The notes: generated by a model from the sequence alone, not told the origin. A DNA stretch of 64,000 nucleotides from an uncultured Thalassotalea sp. (GCA_947492575.1 CANLNK010000007.1:1-64000); one strand, 5' to 3'; numbered from the stretch's first letter, positions 7,998 to 18,330 are shown. Numbers and translations are program-made.

Positions 7998-8909
7998 ATG
8001 AAAAAAGACATAATGCAAGCTAGCCTGATTACGGCAATTAAGACGCCATTTAAAGCCAATGGCGATGTTGATTTAGCTGGTTATGACAAACTCGTTGAGC
8101 GTCAAATTGCGGCAGGTGTCGACGGTATTATCGTGGGTGGTACTACTGGCGAAGGTCACTTACTAAGCTGGGAAGAGCATTTAATGCTTATTGCTCACAG
8201 TGCTTATCATTTTGGAAATCAAATTCAAATAATCGGTAACACCGGCAGTAACAATACCAGAGAGGCGATTAAAGCCAGTGAAACCGGTTTTGCTTCGGGT
8301 ATGGATGCGGCATTACATATCAATCCTTATTACGGCCGTACTTCTGCAGACGGCGTAGTCGAACACTTAAAACAAGCCCTAGCCATGGGGCCTGCCTTTA
8401 TTTATAACGTGCCTGGACGTACCGGGCAAGATATTACGCCAGATATAATGCTACAGCTGGCTGATCATGAGAACTTTATCGGCGTAAAAGAATGTGCAGG
8501 TAACGAGCGTATTGCACAGTACGAAGCCCAGGGCGTAGCGTGCTGGTCTGGCAATGATGACGAGTGTTTTGATGGTAAACATCAGCATGGTTCGCACGGC
8601 GTGATTTCTGTAACGTCGAATATCGTGCCTGAACTGATGAGGGCGCTAATGGATGACAATAGTCCTGCACTTAATGAAAGATTGCAACCGCTAATGAGTT
8701 GGCTATTCTGTGAGCCTAATCCGATTGCAATTAACACCGCACTCATGATGACTGGTGCTGTCGATCCCAACTTTAGGTTGCCATACAAAGCATTAACTGC
8801 TGAACAGAGAGAAGTTGGCCTTGCGCTGCTTGCTGAGTTTAGTCAAGAAGAGATAGTGGGTGATAGCCTTTCTCTACTTTCTGATGAGTTGTTCAACTAT
8901 TGCAGCTAA
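7998..8909 (+). CDS. dapA: 4-hydroxy-tetrahydrodipicolinate synthase, plant-type-looking
   Basis: A 303-residue class I aldolase-like TIM barrel that condenses pyruvate with aspartate semialdehyde in lysine and diaminopimelate synthesis. Key residues visible: the GGTTGEG pyruvate-binding loop (T49, T50), Y136 in IYNVPGRT, R141, and the Schiff-base lysine K164 in GVKEC. The wording around these motifs (GEGHLLSWEEHLMLI, ALHINPYYG, WSGNDDEC, HGSHGVISVTSN, EPNPIAINTAL) is that of plant chloroplast DHDPS rather than the usual enterobacterial DapA. A tryptophan (W58) sits where E. coli-type enzymes usually have histidine near the allosteric lysine site. It converges on the RluA gene with one base between the stops. 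Confidence 0.88.
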   Translation: MKKDIMQASLITAIKTPFKANGDVDLAGYDKLVERQIAAGVDGIIVGGTTGEGHLLSWEEHLMLIAHSAYHFGNQIQIIGNTGSNNTREAIKASETGFASGMDAALHINPYYGRTSADGVVEHLKQALAMGPAFIYNVPGRTGQDITPDIMLQLADHENFIGVKECAGNERIAQYEAQGVACWSGNDDECFDGKHQHGSHGVISVTSNIVPELMRALMDDNSPALNERLQPLMSWLFCEPNPIAINTALMMTGAVDPNFRLPYKALTAEQREVGLALLAEFSQEEIVGDSLSLLSDELFNYCS

Positions 8910-8910
8910 C

Positions 8911-9840
8911 TTATCGAAGTTTATTTGATATAGCTGTTAAGTCTGGCGTCATTTCTTCTGTTAGTTGGTAATGTTTTTCTTCGCCGGTGATAGGGCAAGT
9001 AAAGCCTAGCTTTACCGCACACAGTTGCATATCTGGCTGGGCGTTTAGCTTTTCTTTATCGAGCTTATTATCACTTGCCTCCAATCCGTATAGACGATCC
9101 CCAACGATCGGCATGTCAAGGGAAGCGGCATGTTTGCGAATCTGGTGTTTTCTACCGGTTTTTATACATATCTGATATTTGGCCAATCGGTTTTCTTTGT
9201 CGCTTGCAATCCAAGAAAACTCACTATGGGCAGACTTACCATCAACTTCGGTATTCACCACAAAAGACGCTGAGTTAGTTGATTGGTGGCCGCCAATAGG
9301 ATGAATATTAGGCTGAAGAACATTAGGTAAGTGAACGATTGCTTGATAGCACTTGGTTAAATCATGACGCTCGAATAGTTTCCCAAACGATTTGGTGGCG
9401 CTTTTAGTATGGGCGACGAGGATAATACCGCTAGTGGCGCGGTCCAATCTATGAACTAGAAAACACGCTCTATCATCAGGTAAATGAGTTTGCGCCCATC
9501 GCGTAATCGTACAATGGTCGCTCCATTTTGAGCCTTGTGACAACATGCCATTAGGTTTGAACCAAACACTGTAGTGCCCACAATCGTCGATTAACTTGGC
9601 TTCAGGCGAGACTTGAGACAACACTTTTTCATCATAGTAAAAATGAAGCGTTTCTTCTGAATTTATCTGCTTTTTTACACGTCTGAGGCGCTGGACGGAT
9701 TTTCCCTTTTCGTGCCAAAGCGCGCCTTTACTGACAGCTGCCTTTAACTCACTAATCGATAGTGAGGTATGAGTTTTTAATATACTAATGGCTGTGTCTG
9801 GTTCAGATTGGTGAAGGTGATGAAGTTCAAAGCGACGCAT
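8911..9840 (-). CDS. RluA-family rRNA/tRNA pseudouridine synthase
   Basis: A 309-residue protein carrying the RluA catalytic motif HRLDRATSG with the essential aspartate, followed by the family's GRKHQIRKHAA and GDRLYG motifs. It isomerises specific uridines in structured RNA to pseudouridine. The N-terminus (1-90) is longer than the catalytic core and could act as a small S4-like or accessory RNA-binding region. It resembles RluA-family members that modify 23S rRNA or tRNA, but the target base cannot be assigned from sequence alone. The stop codon nearly abuts that of the convergent dapA. Confidence 0.88.
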   Translation of the reverse strand: MRRFELHHLHQSEPDTAISILKTHTSLSISELKAAVSKGALWHEKGKSVQRLRRVKKQINSEETLHFYYDEKVLSQVSPEAKLIDDCGHYSVWFKPNGMLSQGSKWSDHCTITRWAQTHLPDDRACFLVHRLDRATSGIILVAHTKSATKSFGKLFERHDLTKCYQAIVHLPNVLQPNIHPIGGHQSTNSASFVVNTEVDGKSAHSEFSWIASDKENRLAKYQICIKTGRKHQIRKHAASLDMPIVGDRLYGLEASDNKLDKEKLNAQPDMQLCAVKLGFTCPITGEEKHYQLTEEMTPDLTAISNKLR

Positions 9841-10008
9841 TGGTTCTCGTTATTCGACTTAATATAGCCATATGACCTTGGTCACGATAATTAATCGCGA
9901 CAAAGCTAAGCTAAATCTGGCATTATTGCGCCATAATAACATGAAGTTTCAGTTGATATGCGCCGTTGAGCGAATATCAATAAAGTATTTAGAGGTTTAA
10001 TAATACCC

Positions 10009-10350
10009 ATGAGAGATTTAGCACAATTCCCAGAAGATGAAGTGGGCAATGCACTTTGGCAACTAGCAGAACAGGGAGCTGACCTATCGCTTGAGACCGA
10101 AGTGGAATTTTCTGTCATTTTCCCTAGCCAAGAACAAGCTTTAAAGTTTGGTCACTTGTTGCTAGAAAATGGGCAGAAACTCTCTTTTTCGCCGTATCAA
10201 GGTAATGATGAACTACCGTGGGAGATTACCGCTTATCCAATTATGCCGCTTAATTACGACAACATCATCGCTTACCAAGCGTTATTGAGTGAGCACTGCC
10301 CTGCATTTGGCGGTAAGTATGATGGTTGGTACTGTAGCCCACTTAACTAA
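10009..10350 (+). CDS. rraB: RraB-family regulator of ribonuclease E
   Basis: A 113-residue acidic alpha/beta protein. The C-terminal segment (MPLNYDNIIAYQALL, then FGGKYDGWYCSP) is the RraB family signature (PT..ii..e..L...A..fGG.yDGW). RraB binds the C-terminal degradosome scaffold of RNase E and dampens its activity, changing mRNA lifetimes. It is shorter than the E. coli protein (about 138 aa) because the acidic C-terminal tail is missing. A 69-codon gene begins ten bases after its stop, so the two are probably co-transcribed. Confidence 0.8.
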   Translation: MRDLAQFPEDEVGNALWQLAEQGADLSLETEVEFSVIFPSQEQALKFGHLLLENGQKLSFSPYQGNDELPWEITAYPIMPLNYDNIIAYQALLSEHCPAFGGKYDGWYCSPLN

Positions 10351-10360
10351 GGCGTTTATC

Positions 10361-10570
10361 ATGGATTTATCCTGTCTCAGTCGGTTGCAAAAAGACGCAA
10401 AGAAGTCATTCGGCGATCATAAGTCCATCATTAAAAGGGTATTGGCGGGTAAAATGGTGTTATGTAAGGAATGTCAGCAGCCTATTCAATTCGCCGCTGT
10501 TAGTGCCGATGCCCCAGCGAATGTCAGTTGCGCTAAAGGTTGCACGCAGATTGAACTCGATATGGGTTAA
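10361..10570 (+). CDS. Small cysteine-containing (zinc-ribbon-like) protein, 69 aa
   Basis: I start this at the ATG at 10361: AAGG lies eight bases upstream, while longer readings of the frame run back into rraB. The protein (MDLSCLSRLQKDAKKSFGDH) is basic at the front and carries CKEC (C-x2-C) plus a later CAKGC pair (C-x3-C), a spacing compatible with one zinc site. No family recognised. It lies between rraB and acpH on the same strand and probably shares their transcript. Role unknown; an RNA-related function would fit its neighbour but is only a guess. Confidence 0.6.
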   Translation: MDLSCLSRLQKDAKKSFGDHKSIIKRVLAGKMVLCKECQQPIQFAAVSADAPANVSCAKGCTQIELDMG

Positions 10571-10616
10571 GTATTGAGTTAAGCAGTAAACAAAGTATTG
10601 AGCTAATTACTAAACG

Positions 10617-11207
10617 ATGAACTATCTCGCACACCTTTTTTTATCCCCTGATGATGCACAGGTTAGAGTTGGAAATTTAATGGGAGACTTTGTTAAAGGT
10701 AGTCAACTGGGACACCTGCCTGACAAAGTTGAATTTGGCGTGATGCTTCACCGAAAAATTGATCGTTTTACCGATCAGCAACCTGAAGTAAAAGCATTAA
10801 AACAGCAGTTGTCGTCAAAGCGAAAGCGCTTTTCCGGTATTATCGCTGATATCGTTTTTGATCATCTACTTGCCAAACACTGGGTAAACTTTTCACAACA
10901 CACTCTTAGCGATTTCGCTAGCAGTCGTTATCAAGAGCTTTTATCACACCAAGAAATCATGCCCGCAGCTATGCAGTTAATGACGAATCGGATGGTGGAA
11001 GGGAATTGGTTAGAAAGTTATATACAACCTTCAGCAGTTGGCGCAGCCATTGACGGTGTAAGCCGTCGAATTCGCTTCGAAAATGACTTATTACATGCGT
11101 TTGAGGAAGTAGAACCTTTGCTTAACGTTTATCAACAGACGTTTTTTGAGTTCTTCCCAAAGCTTGAAGTTTATGCAAAAAGCGAATTCGATCATTTAAG
11201 TTTCTAA
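10617..11207 (+). CDS. acpH: Acyl carrier protein phosphodiesterase
   Basis: A 196-residue HD-like metalloprotein of the DUF479/AcpH family. It removes the 4'-phosphopantetheine arm from holo-ACP in the cytoplasm. Diagnostic motifs are the start MNYLAHLFLS, GNLMGDFVKG, the metal-ligand segment LHRKIDRFTDQ and ADIVFDHLLAKHW. Length matches the family (about 193 aa). The gene is last of a plus-strand run after rraB and the 69-codon gene, and ends at the strong shared hairpin 11226-11256. Confidence 0.9.
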   Translation: MNYLAHLFLSPDDAQVRVGNLMGDFVKGSQLGHLPDKVEFGVMLHRKIDRFTDQQPEVKALKQQLSSKRKRFSGIIADIVFDHLLAKHWVNFSQHTLSDFASSRYQELLSHQEIMPAAMQLMTNRMVEGNWLESYIQPSAVGAAIDGVSRRIRFENDLLHAFEEVEPLLNVYQQTFFEFFPKLEVYAKSEFDHLSF

Positions 11208-11225
11208 TACAAAAGAATCTCCCGT

Positions 11226-11256
11226 ATTGCTAGATAGACCCTGTCTAGCTAGCAAT
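11226..11256. terminator. Bidirectional hairpin between convergent acpH and nitroreductase genes
   Basis: ATTGCTAGATAGAC pairs with GTCTAGCTAGCAAT with one mismatch and a three-base CCT loop. It lies 19 bases after the acpH stop and nine bases from the stop of the convergent nitroreductase gene, so it can serve both. Flanking T-tracts are short. Confidence 0.7.
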
Positions 11257-11264
11257 CTACCTTT

Positions 11265-11939
11265 CTATAGAAAGCTAGCGATATCATCGATAGACTTCTT
11301 TACCTGCGCATGAGCTGGGATCGTTGCATCTTCGGCAGGGTAGCCAGTGATCAACAACATATAGGCGCGCTCATTTTCTGTCTTGCCACATATCTTGTTT
11401 AAAAAAGACATTGGTTTAGGCGTATGCGTTAAAGTCGCTAAACCGGCATTATGCAAAGCAGTAATCAAAATGCCCGTAGCAATGCCGACAGATTCATGCA
11501 CATAGTAATTCGTGTTTTTTTCTTCTGCAGTAATACCGCCTTTTTTCTCGCTGAAAATGGCGATCAACCAAGGAGCAATTTCTAAATAAGGTTTTTCTGC
11601 GTCAGTCCCCAGAGGTTTTAGTGCATCTAGCCATTCTTGACCTGCGCGACCACTGTAAAAACCTCGTTCGTGGTTTTCAGCTTGTTCACGCACTTGTTGC
11701 TTTATGTCGGGAGATTGAATTGCAACAAACTGCCATGGCTGATGATTAGCACCACTCGGTGCTGTGCCCGCGGCTTTAATACAGTTTTCAATAATACGTC
11801 GATCGACGGGGCGCTCACTGAATTTACGGATACTATGGCGTCGCTTGATGTCTTGGTAAAATGATTCTGAGCGCGCAAGCATTTCACTGGGTTGATATTC
11901 GATGAAGTCGTCTAATGGCTTGCTGTCGTGTTCATTCAT
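11265..11939 (-). CDS. Nitroreductase-fold flavoprotein of the iodotyrosine-deiodinase subgroup
   Basis: A 224-residue FMN-dependent protein. The N-terminal RRHSIRKFSERPV and TAPSGANHQPWQF segments are the nitroreductase FMN/dimer motifs. The central lid contains E91, Y95 and K116 spaced (+4, +21) exactly as the substrate-zwitterion-binding Glu-Tyr-Lys set of human iodotyrosine deiodinase. NYYVHESVGIATG and LATLTHTPKPM also match that subgroup. Such bacterial homologues reductively dehalogenate halotyrosines in vitro; their physiological substrate is usually unknown, with marine bromo- or iodotyrosines a natural guess. It is monocistronic and convergent with acpH. Family call strong, substrate inferred. 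Confidence 0.85.
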   Translation of the reverse strand: MNEHDSKPLDDFIEYQPSEMLARSESFYQDIKRRHSIRKFSERPVDRRIIENCIKAAGTAPSGANHQPWQFVAIQSPDIKQQVREQAENHERGFYSGRAGQEWLDALKPLGTDAEKPYLEIAPWLIAIFSEKKGGITAEEKNTNYYVHESVGIATGILITALHNAGLATLTHTPKPMSFLNKICGKTENERAYMLLITGYPAEDATIPAHAQVKKSIDDIASFL

Positions 11940-12018
11940 AGGGCACTCTTTATTATCTTGTTGTAGTTATTGTTAATCAATATTTCGACTTTATGTTATG
12001 ACCTTGCCCCAGCGTATT

Positions 12019-12831
12019 TTATTTCATTGTAGGGCTAGAGAGGTGTCGAGCTAGGATAGCTTGATACTCAGGACTTTGCTTAAGATTCAATAAATGTTCA
12101 ACTAAGGATTCAGCTAAATACGCGTGTTTACTGTTATGTGAAAAAGCCAGATGAAGCCCTGCTTCATAGAGTGGCGGCTGCAATACCTTAATCTCATACT
12201 CAGGCGCTTCGCCAGCTTTGTTCAAATAGTGAGGCAATATATTAGCGTCCATCAAAGCAAGCGGAAAACGTCCAGCCGTTAGCATTCTCACTTGAGTTTC
12301 TTCATTGGGCAATTCGATGGTTTCAAAGTTAGCAGCGTTGTAGGCTTCGCCATAATAGTAACCTGCGATACCTGCTACTTGATGTTGAGCAAGCTTGTTG
12401 ATATCGCCATCGAATTCAATGTTAAAGGCGGTACTTGAAATAAAGTTCATGCGCTCATTAATAAGCGGTTCCGCAACGAAACTCAAATAAGCTTCGCGCT
12501 CAGTGTTGCGGTTTATCGGCATGATGGCATCCACCTCGCCAGCTCTAACAAGCTCAAACATGCGCTTCCAAGGGACATTAATATATTTGACCTTAAGGTT
12601 TTCAGAGCGCTTTACCATTGCCTCAATAATATCAGGGATAAGGCCTTCAGTTTTAGATTCACCTTGCCAGTGGTAGGGCGGGTAGGCTTGCGCTGGTTTG
12701 GCAATAGTCAAGGTGATAACGTTATCATCTGCTTTTGCGAAATGGCTAAAGCAAATCAATAAAAAGCAAAGGGTTAGTCTTAAATGATTCACCGCCAATA
12801 AACACCGCTTATTATTATCGTAAATATCCAA
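12019..12831 (-). CDS. Periplasmic amino-acid-binding-like protein (SBP_bac_3), orphan
   Basis: A 270-residue protein with a signal peptide (hydrophobic stretch LRLTLCFLLICFSHFAKA at about 17-34) and the type II solute-binding fold. Segments include AYPPYHWQG, GLIPDIIEAMVKR, VPWKRMFELVRAGEVDAIMP and AEPLINERM, typical of the polar amino-acid-binding (HisJ-like) family. No ABC permease or ATPase gene is adjacent, so it is either an unlinked binding protein or a diverged sensor, a frequent situation in Alteromonadales. The Shine-Dalgarno is poor and an internal start is possible. Ligand unknown. Confidence 0.72.
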   Translation of the reverse strand: MDIYDNNKRCLLAVNHLRLTLCFLLICFSHFAKADDNVITLTIAKPAQAYPPYHWQGESKTEGLIPDIIEAMVKRSENLKVKYINVPWKRMFELVRAGEVDAIMPINRNTEREAYLSFVAEPLINERMNFISSTAFNIEFDGDINKLAQHQVAGIAGYYYGEAYNAANFETIELPNEETQVRMLTAGRFPLALMDANILPHYLNKAGEAPEYEIKVLQPPLYEAGLHLAFSHNSKHAYLAESLVEHLLNLKQSPEYQAILARHLSSPTMK

Positions 12832-13075
12832 TTTTATTAATCTAACACGGTGTGAATTAAAAATTAACTCTATTTTTAACCCGTTTTTTGGTAAAAACGC
12901 AGGCAGTTAGAGCCTTAATTGAGGGGCAACGAAAACTCGATGTCAGCACCATTTCAAGGGTTATATTCATTGTAAACGCCGAGACTTTTTTGAATATACT
13001 CGAAAAATCATAGCTGTCGATGAGTTGGCAGTGCGTGTAATCTTCCTCTTAGTGTTCTTGGGTTCAGGACATTGA

Positions 13076-13528
13076 TTATTGAGTGTCAGCTTTGGCTAGA
13101 ATTTTATCTAGGTGATCAGCAAATTGTTTCTTATCACTTTGACTGAGCGGTGGCGGCCCACCAGTTTGCACACCACTGCTTCTTAACGTGTCGAAGAAGT
13201 CGCGCATATTCAGGCGAGATTTTATGTTCTGTTTAGTGAACAATTCGCCACGACTACTCAACGCATGTGCATTTTTCGTAATGACTTCATCAGCCAGTGG
13301 GATGTCACTTGTGATCACGAGGTCATTAGCGACTACTCGTCTAACAATTTCGTTGTCGGCTACATCGAAACCAGCACTTACTTGCAGACTATTAATATAT
13401 TTTGAATTTGGCGTTCTTAGGGCATGGTTGGCAACAAGTGTTAATGGAATTTGCGTGCGTTCGGCAGCTCTAAATAGAATTTCTTTTATTGCCACAGGGC
13501 AGGCGTCGGCATCGACCCAGATATGCAT
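13076..13528 (-). CDS. YaiI/YqxD family (DUF188) PIN-like protein
   Basis: A 150-residue cytoplasmic protein starting [18 protein letters not shown], the unmistakable opening of DUF188 proteins. Conserved Asp residues there and in [14 protein letters not shown] suggest a PIN-like metal-binding site. [19 protein letters not shown] is the family's C-terminal motif. The family is widespread and presumed to be a nuclease-like domain, but no substrate has been firmly established. It stands alone on the minus strand. Confidence 0.9.
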   Translation of the reverse strand: MHIWVDADACPVAIKEILFRAAERTQIPLTLVANHALRTPNSKYINSLQVSAGFDVADNEIVRRVVANDLVITSDIPLADEVITKNAHALSSRGELFTKQNIKSRLNMRDFFDTLRSSGVQTGGPPPLSQSDKKQFADHLDKILAKADTQ

Positions 13529-13633
13529 ACTCAGTTCTGTGTTATTGAAATGACGTGTGCTAGCTTACGCGACTCTTCGTTGATTGTGAATAAGCCAAGT
13601 ACCAAATTGCGCTAACCGTGAAAATAAGAAATG

Positions 13634-13840
13634 CTATTTTGAAACGGCTGGCGCTTTGTGTTGTTTCGGTGTGATGAAAAGGTAGGTAAGGCAAGCAACC
13701 CAAGAAAAACAAATGACAGCAACTAACCAGAGTGTCTTAGTATTTCCCTCTATGCGGGAAGATTTTAAAACAATAGCAATTGGAATAAACCAGAACACGG
13801 CGAAGGCAAAAATTAATAGCCCTGCTAAAAAAAGATTCAT
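13634..13840 (-). CDS. Small two-helix membrane protein (PLDc_N / superinfection-immunity-like)
   Basis: A 68-residue protein with two hydrophobic helices (about 5-25 and 36-55) separated by a basic loop and followed by a short polar tail (ITPKQHKAPAVSK). AAGGA is suitably placed upstream. The layout, with FWFIPIAIVLKSS before the loop and a tryptophan-rich second helix, resembles PLDc_N-type small membrane proteins, a family with no agreed function. It is an isolated gene about 100 bp upstream of yaiI on the same strand. Confidence 0.6.
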   Translation of the reverse strand: MNLFLAGLLIFAFAVFWFIPIAIVLKSSRIEGNTKTLWLVAVICFSWVACLTYLFITPKQHKAPAVSK

Positions 13841-14163
13841 TGAATAAGATCCTTACTCTCTCATTATTTCTTATTTGTATTGGCTTGAACCGACTGGCGT
13901 AAACCTGAGCTCACATTATCTCATATTACAAGTAAACAGTTCGCGCTTGTTAACTATTTTATTGTAGTCGGAGTTAGTGAAATTATGACTAATTTCTCGC
14001 ACTATTTTACCGTTTATTTTGCAATAACTAGTTGCTTCCTGAGTTAATACAGATCAAACGAAATTGATAATGTCAGTAGAATTAACTAGTTAATTTCATG
14101 GACACAAAAAAGGCTCGTATTGACGAGCCTTTTTATCATTTACAAGCTAGTTTCCGATAGAAA
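13841..14163. other. 323-bp intergenic region ahead of the purL terminator
   Basis: The stretch between the small membrane protein gene and the purL stop holds AT-rich sequence with no supported reading frame, plus the purL terminator at 14106-14135. It must also contain the promoter of the leftward small gene, but no convincing -35/-10 pair stands out. Confidence 0.5.
14106..14135 (-). terminator. purL terminator
   Basis: AGGCTCGT at 14111-14118 and ACGAGCCT at 14123-14130 form a stem with an ATTG loop, flanked by A5 and T5 runs. It lies 29 bases beyond the purL stop and could act in both directions. Confidence 0.9.
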
Positions 14164-17100
14164 CTAGCCGATAAATTTACGTGCATTGCGGAACATGCGA
14201 ACCCAAGGTGAATCTTCGCCCCATGATTCTGGGTGCCAAGAGTTAGCAACTGTACGGAATACGCGCTCTGGGTGAGGCATCATAATGGTGACTCGACCAT
14301 CTGTTGTTGTTAATGCGGTAATACCGTCAGGAGAACCGTTCGGGTTAGCTGGGTAAGTTTCCGTTACGTCACCGTAGTTGTTTACATAACGCATTGACAC
14401 TGTACCTGAGTTATTCGCTGCATCTACAGCTTCATCAGAGGCAAATTCCGTGCGACCTTCACCATGAGAAACGGCGATTGGCATGCGCGAACCTTCCATT
14501 CCTTTGAAGAAGATAGACGGGCTTTCTTGTACTTCAACTAATGAGAAACGCGCTTCGAAACGCTCTGACTCATTTTGAACGAAGCGAGGCCAGTGCTCAG
14601 AGCCAGGGATGATTTCTTTTAAGTTTGAAAGCATCTGACAACCATTACACACACCTAGTGAGAATGTATCTTCACGATGGAAGAATGCCTTGAACATTTC
14701 GCGAGCATTGGCGTTGAACAAAATAGACTTCGCCCAACCTTCACCAGCACCTAATACGTCACCGTAAGAGAAGCCACCACAAGCAACTAAGCCTTGGAAG
14801 TCAGCTAAGTCTGTGCGGCCTGCAAGAATATCTGACATGTGTACGTCGATGGCATTAAAGCCGGCGCGGTCAAATGCTGCTGCCATTTCAACATGCGAGT
14901 TAACACCTTGCTCACGTAGAATAGCCACTTTAGGGTTGCCGTTTGAATCAGGGCCTGATTGTGCATCTTTCGCACTATCTCTTGAAATAAGGTCAGCGAC
15001 GATATCTTCGTTGATATCGAAAGTTAATTCAGCATTTAGGCCAGGGTCTTCAGTGTCGAATTTAACGTCGAATTCTTCTTGTGCACATTCAGGGTTATCA
15101 CGCATTGACTGCATCTTAAGGGTTGTTTCAGCCCAAACAGTGCGGAAGTAAGTACGAGAATTCTCTAAAATCACTTCTTCGTTACGTGTGAACGTAATCA
15201 TATCCGTGTCATTGATGCGTGCGATATCAGCGCAGTAATCTAAAATGCCGTATTCAGAGAATACCGTGTGAATTGCATCGACATCTTCTTCGCGAATTTG
15301 AATTACAGCACCAAGCTCTTCGTGGAATAGTACTTCAGCATTTGAACCTTCAAATACGCTTAAGTCTACTGTTACACCCGTGTGACCCGCAAAAGCCATT
15401 TCAGCGACAGTTGTGAATAAACCACCGTCAGAGCGGTCATGGTACGCAAGCAATTTACCTTCGCGAACAAGCGTTTGCATAGCGTTAAAGAAACCACGTA
15501 GTAAGTATGCTTCATCTACATCTGGCGTTTCTTTACCTAAGTGCTTGTATACTTGCGCTAAACACGAACCACCTAAGCGGTTTTTGCCGCCAGAAAGGTC
15601 AATCGCGACAATGCGAGTGTCACCAACATCAGTGCGAAGTTGTGGTGTTACTGTTTTGCGAATGTCTTCAACACGACCAAATGCCGTAATGATCAATGAC
15701 ATCGGCGCAGTAACGGCTTTCTCTTCGCCGTCTTTTTCCCATTTGGTTTTCATCGACATAGAGTCTTTACCTACTGGGATAGTTAAACCTAGCTCAGGAC
15801 ATAACTCTTCACCTACTGCTTTAACCGCTTCGTAAAGACCAGCATCTTCACCTGGGTGGCCCGCTGGTGACATCCAGTTCGCAGAAAGCTTGATGCGGTT
15901 TAAATCGCCAATATCGGTACCAGCAATATTCGTTAATGATTCAGCAACGGCTAAACGAGCTGAAGCACCGTAGTTAAGCAATGCAACTGGCGTACGCTCA
16001 CCCATCGCCATAGCTTCACCATGGTATGAGTCTAGTGATGCAGCTGTAACACCACAGTCTGCAACAGGTACCTGCCAAGGGCCAACCATTTGGTCGCGAG
16101 CAACCATACCTGTTACCGAGCGGTCACCAATAGTGATAAGGAATGTTTTCTCTGCGATTGTCGGTAAACGCAATAAACGATCTGCAGCTTCTGTTACGTC
16201 AATGTCAGCAGCATCAAAGTCGCTACCTTCTGCCGTTGTAGATTTAACATCTTTAATGATCTTAGGTGTTTTACCTAGCAATACATCTAATGGTAGGTCA
16301 ATAGGAGTATCTTTATCTGTACCTTCAAAGTGCGAGTCAGTTACGGTTAAGTGTTCTTCCTCTGTTGCTTTACCAACAACAGCGAAAGGTGCGCGCTCAC
16401 GAGTACAAATTTCAGTGAATAGTGGTAATTGTTCGTCAGATACTGCTAGTACGTAGCGTTCTTGCGACTCATTACACCAAATTTCGTGCGGTGCCATACC
16501 TGGTTCGTCATTTGGTACGTTGCGAAGTTCAAAGTTACCGCCACGGCCACCATCTGACACTAGTTCTGGGAATGCGTTTGATAAACCACCCGCGCCAACA
16601 TCGTGGATAAATAGAATCGGGTTGTCGTCACCTAATTGCCAACAACGGTCGATAACTTCCTGACAACGACGTTCCATTTCAGGGTTGTCACGTTGTACAG
16701 AGGCGAAGTCTAAGTCTTCTGCTGATTGACCTGACGCCATAGAAGAGGCTGCGCCGCCACCAAGACCAATGTTCATCGCTGGACCACCTAATACGATTAG
16801 GTTTGCGCCAACGTTGATTTCGCCTTTTTGAACGTGCTCTTCACGGATATTACCGAAACCACCTGCAAGCATTATTGGCTTGTGGTAACCACGAACTTCT
16901 TCACCGTTGAATGAATTTACTTGTTGTTCGTAAGTACGGAAGTAACCGGTGATTGCTGGACGACCGAATTCGTTGTTAAATGCAGCACCACCTAGTGGGC
17001 CTTCCATCATAATGTCTAATGCAGTTACGATGCGGTCTGGCTTGCCGTAGTCGATTTCCCACGGTTGTTCAAAACCTGGGATACGTAAGTTAGAAACAGA

Positions 17101-18126
17101 GAAGCCAACTAAACCAGCTTTTGGCTTTGAACCAATACCTGTTGCACCTTCGTCGCGAATTTCACCACCAGAGCCAGTTGCTGCACCAGGGTATGGTGAA
17201 ATTGCCGTAGGGTGGTTGTGTGTTTCTACCTTCATTAAAATATGGATATTTTCGTGGTTGTAACCATATTCTTTTGTTTCTGGATGCGGGAAGAAACGAC
17301 CGCCTTCAGACCCCACCATAACCGCCGCATTATCTTTATAAGCAGATAACACATAAGCTGGGTTCTCTTCGAAGGTGTTTTTAATCATCTTGAATAATGA
17401 TTTTTCTTGTTTCTCGCCGTCGATTGTCCAGTCAGCGTTGAAAATCTTATGGCGACAGTGCTCAGAGTTTGCTTGTGCAAACATGTAAAGCTCGATGTCG
17501 TGAGGGTTACGACCTAATTTAGCGAAGTTATCAGCTAGGTAGGTAATTTCGTCGTCAGCTAATGCTAAACCAAGTTCTACGTTTGCTTTTACTAGTGCAT
17601 CACGACCACCAGCTAACACGTCAACCGAGCCGAACTTGCGCGGTTCAGCTGTCGCGAACAATGCGCCAGCTTGGTCAAACTCGCTGAAGATAGATTCCAT
17701 CATGCGATCGTGAATTAAGTTGTTTAAGGTTTTTTCTTGGCTTTCAGTTAATGTTTCAGCTTGTACGTAGTAAGCGATACCACGTTCTAAACGAACTACT
17801 TTATCTAAGCCACAATTATGTGCGATGTCTGTTGATTTTGAAGACCAAGGAGAAATAGTGCCTGGGCGCGGTGTTACTAATAGTAATGTGCCACTTGGTT
17901 CGTGCTCTTCAATGGTTGGACCGTACGTTAATAGTTTTGCAAGGACACTTGACTCTTCTGCGCTCAATTCGTCAGAAAGTTGTGCGAAGTGTGTAAACTC
18001 CGCATAAATGTCGTTAACAGGTAAACCTGCTTCACTACATTGTGTTAATAGTTTTTGGATTCGAAAGTCAGATAGTGCCGGAGCGCCACGAAGAGTTTGG
18101 ATCAACATCGCCATTTGTTTACTCAC
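14164..18126 (-). CDS. purL: Phosphoribosylformylglycinamidine synthase, large single-chain form
   Basis: A 1320-residue enzyme for the fourth step of purine biosynthesis: FGAR + glutamine + ATP to FGAM. Single-chain gammaproteobacterial PurL is about 1295 residues, so this is full length. Visible parts are an N-terminal PurS-like domain, the ANSEHCRHK catalytic-loop motif, glycine-rich ATP sites ([24 protein letters not shown]), and a C-terminal class I glutaminase with nucleophile cysteine in LGVCNGCQM and His/Glu near PHPERVFR. It is monocistronic, divergent from mltF as in many gammaproteobacteria, and ends at the terminator 14106-14135. No PurR-like operator was recognised upstream. Confidence 0.97.
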   Translation of the reverse strand: MSKQMAMLIQTLRGAPALSDFRIQKLLTQCSEAGLPVNDIYAEFTHFAQLSDELSAEESSVLAKLLTYGPTIEEHEPSGTLLLVTPRPGTISPWSSKSTDIAHNCGLDKVVRLERGIAYYVQAETLTESQEKTLNNLIHDRMMESIFSEFDQAGALFATAEPRKFGSVDVLAGGRDALVKANVELGLALADDEITYLADNFAKLGRNPHDIELYMFAQANSEHCRHKIFNADWTIDGEKQEKSLFKMIKNTFEENPAYVLSAYKDNAAVMVGSEGGRFFPHPETKEYGYNHENIHILMKVETHNHPTAISPYPGAATGSGGEIRDEGATGIGSKPKAGLVGFSVSNLRIPGFEQPWEIDYGKPDRIVTALDIMMEGPLGGAAFNNEFGRPAITGYFRTYEQQVNSFNGEEVRGYHKPIMLAGGFGNIREEHVQKGEINVGANLIVLGGPAMNIGLGGGAASSMASGQSAEDLDFASVQRDNPEMERRCQEVIDRCWQLGDDNPILFIHDVGAGGLSNAFPELVSDGGRGGNFELRNVPNDEPGMAPHEIWCNESQERYVLAVSDEQLPLFTEICTRERAPFAVVGKATEEEHLTVTDSHFEGTDKDTPIDLPLDVLLGKTPKIIKDVKSTTAEGSDFDAADIDVTEAADRLLRLPTIAEKTFLITIGDRSVTGMVARDQMVGPWQVPVADCGVTAASLDSYHGEAMAMGERTPVALLNYGASARLAVAESLTNIAGTDIGDLNRIKLSANWMSPAGHPGEDAGLYEAVKAVGEELCPELGLTIPVGKDSMSMKTKWEKDGEEKAVTAPMSLIITAFGRVEDIRKTVTPQLRTDVGDTRIVAIDLSGGKNRLGGSCLAQVYKHLGKETPDVDEAYLLRGFFNAMQTLVREGKLLAYHDRSDGGLFTTVAEMAFAGHTGVTVDLSVFEGSNAEVLFHEELGAVIQIREEDVDAIHTVFSEYGILDYCADIARINDTDMITFTRNEEVILENSRTYFRTVWAETTLKMQSMRDNPECAQEEFDVKFDTEDPGLNAELTFDINEDIVADLISRDSAKDAQSGPDSNGNPKVAILREQGVNSHVEMAAAFDRAGFNAIDVHMSDILAGRTDLADFQGLVACGGFSYGDVLGAGEGWAKSILFNANAREMFKAFFHREDTFSLGVCNGCQMLSNLKEIIPGSEHWPRFVQNESERFEARFSLVEVQESPSIFFKGMEGSRMPIAVSHGEGRTEFASDEAVDAANNSGTVSMRYVNNYGDVTETYPANPNGSPDGITALTTTDGRVTIMMPHPERVFRTVANSWHPESWGEDSPWVRMFRNARKFIG

Positions 18127-18330
18127 TAGTAAATTAATTATTTTTACGCGTCATTTATTGGTTGCCAATGCGCATAAAAAGCATGGGGTAAAAATCGCGC
18201 GTATTATAGTGGAAAGAGTGCGGTTTGATAAGCAAAACCTGAAGGCAAATGTGCAGTAAATATAGGTAGTAGCAACGAAAATTAAAAAAATGCTTTAACT
18301 CATTTTAGATTCACGACACAATACGAGTGT

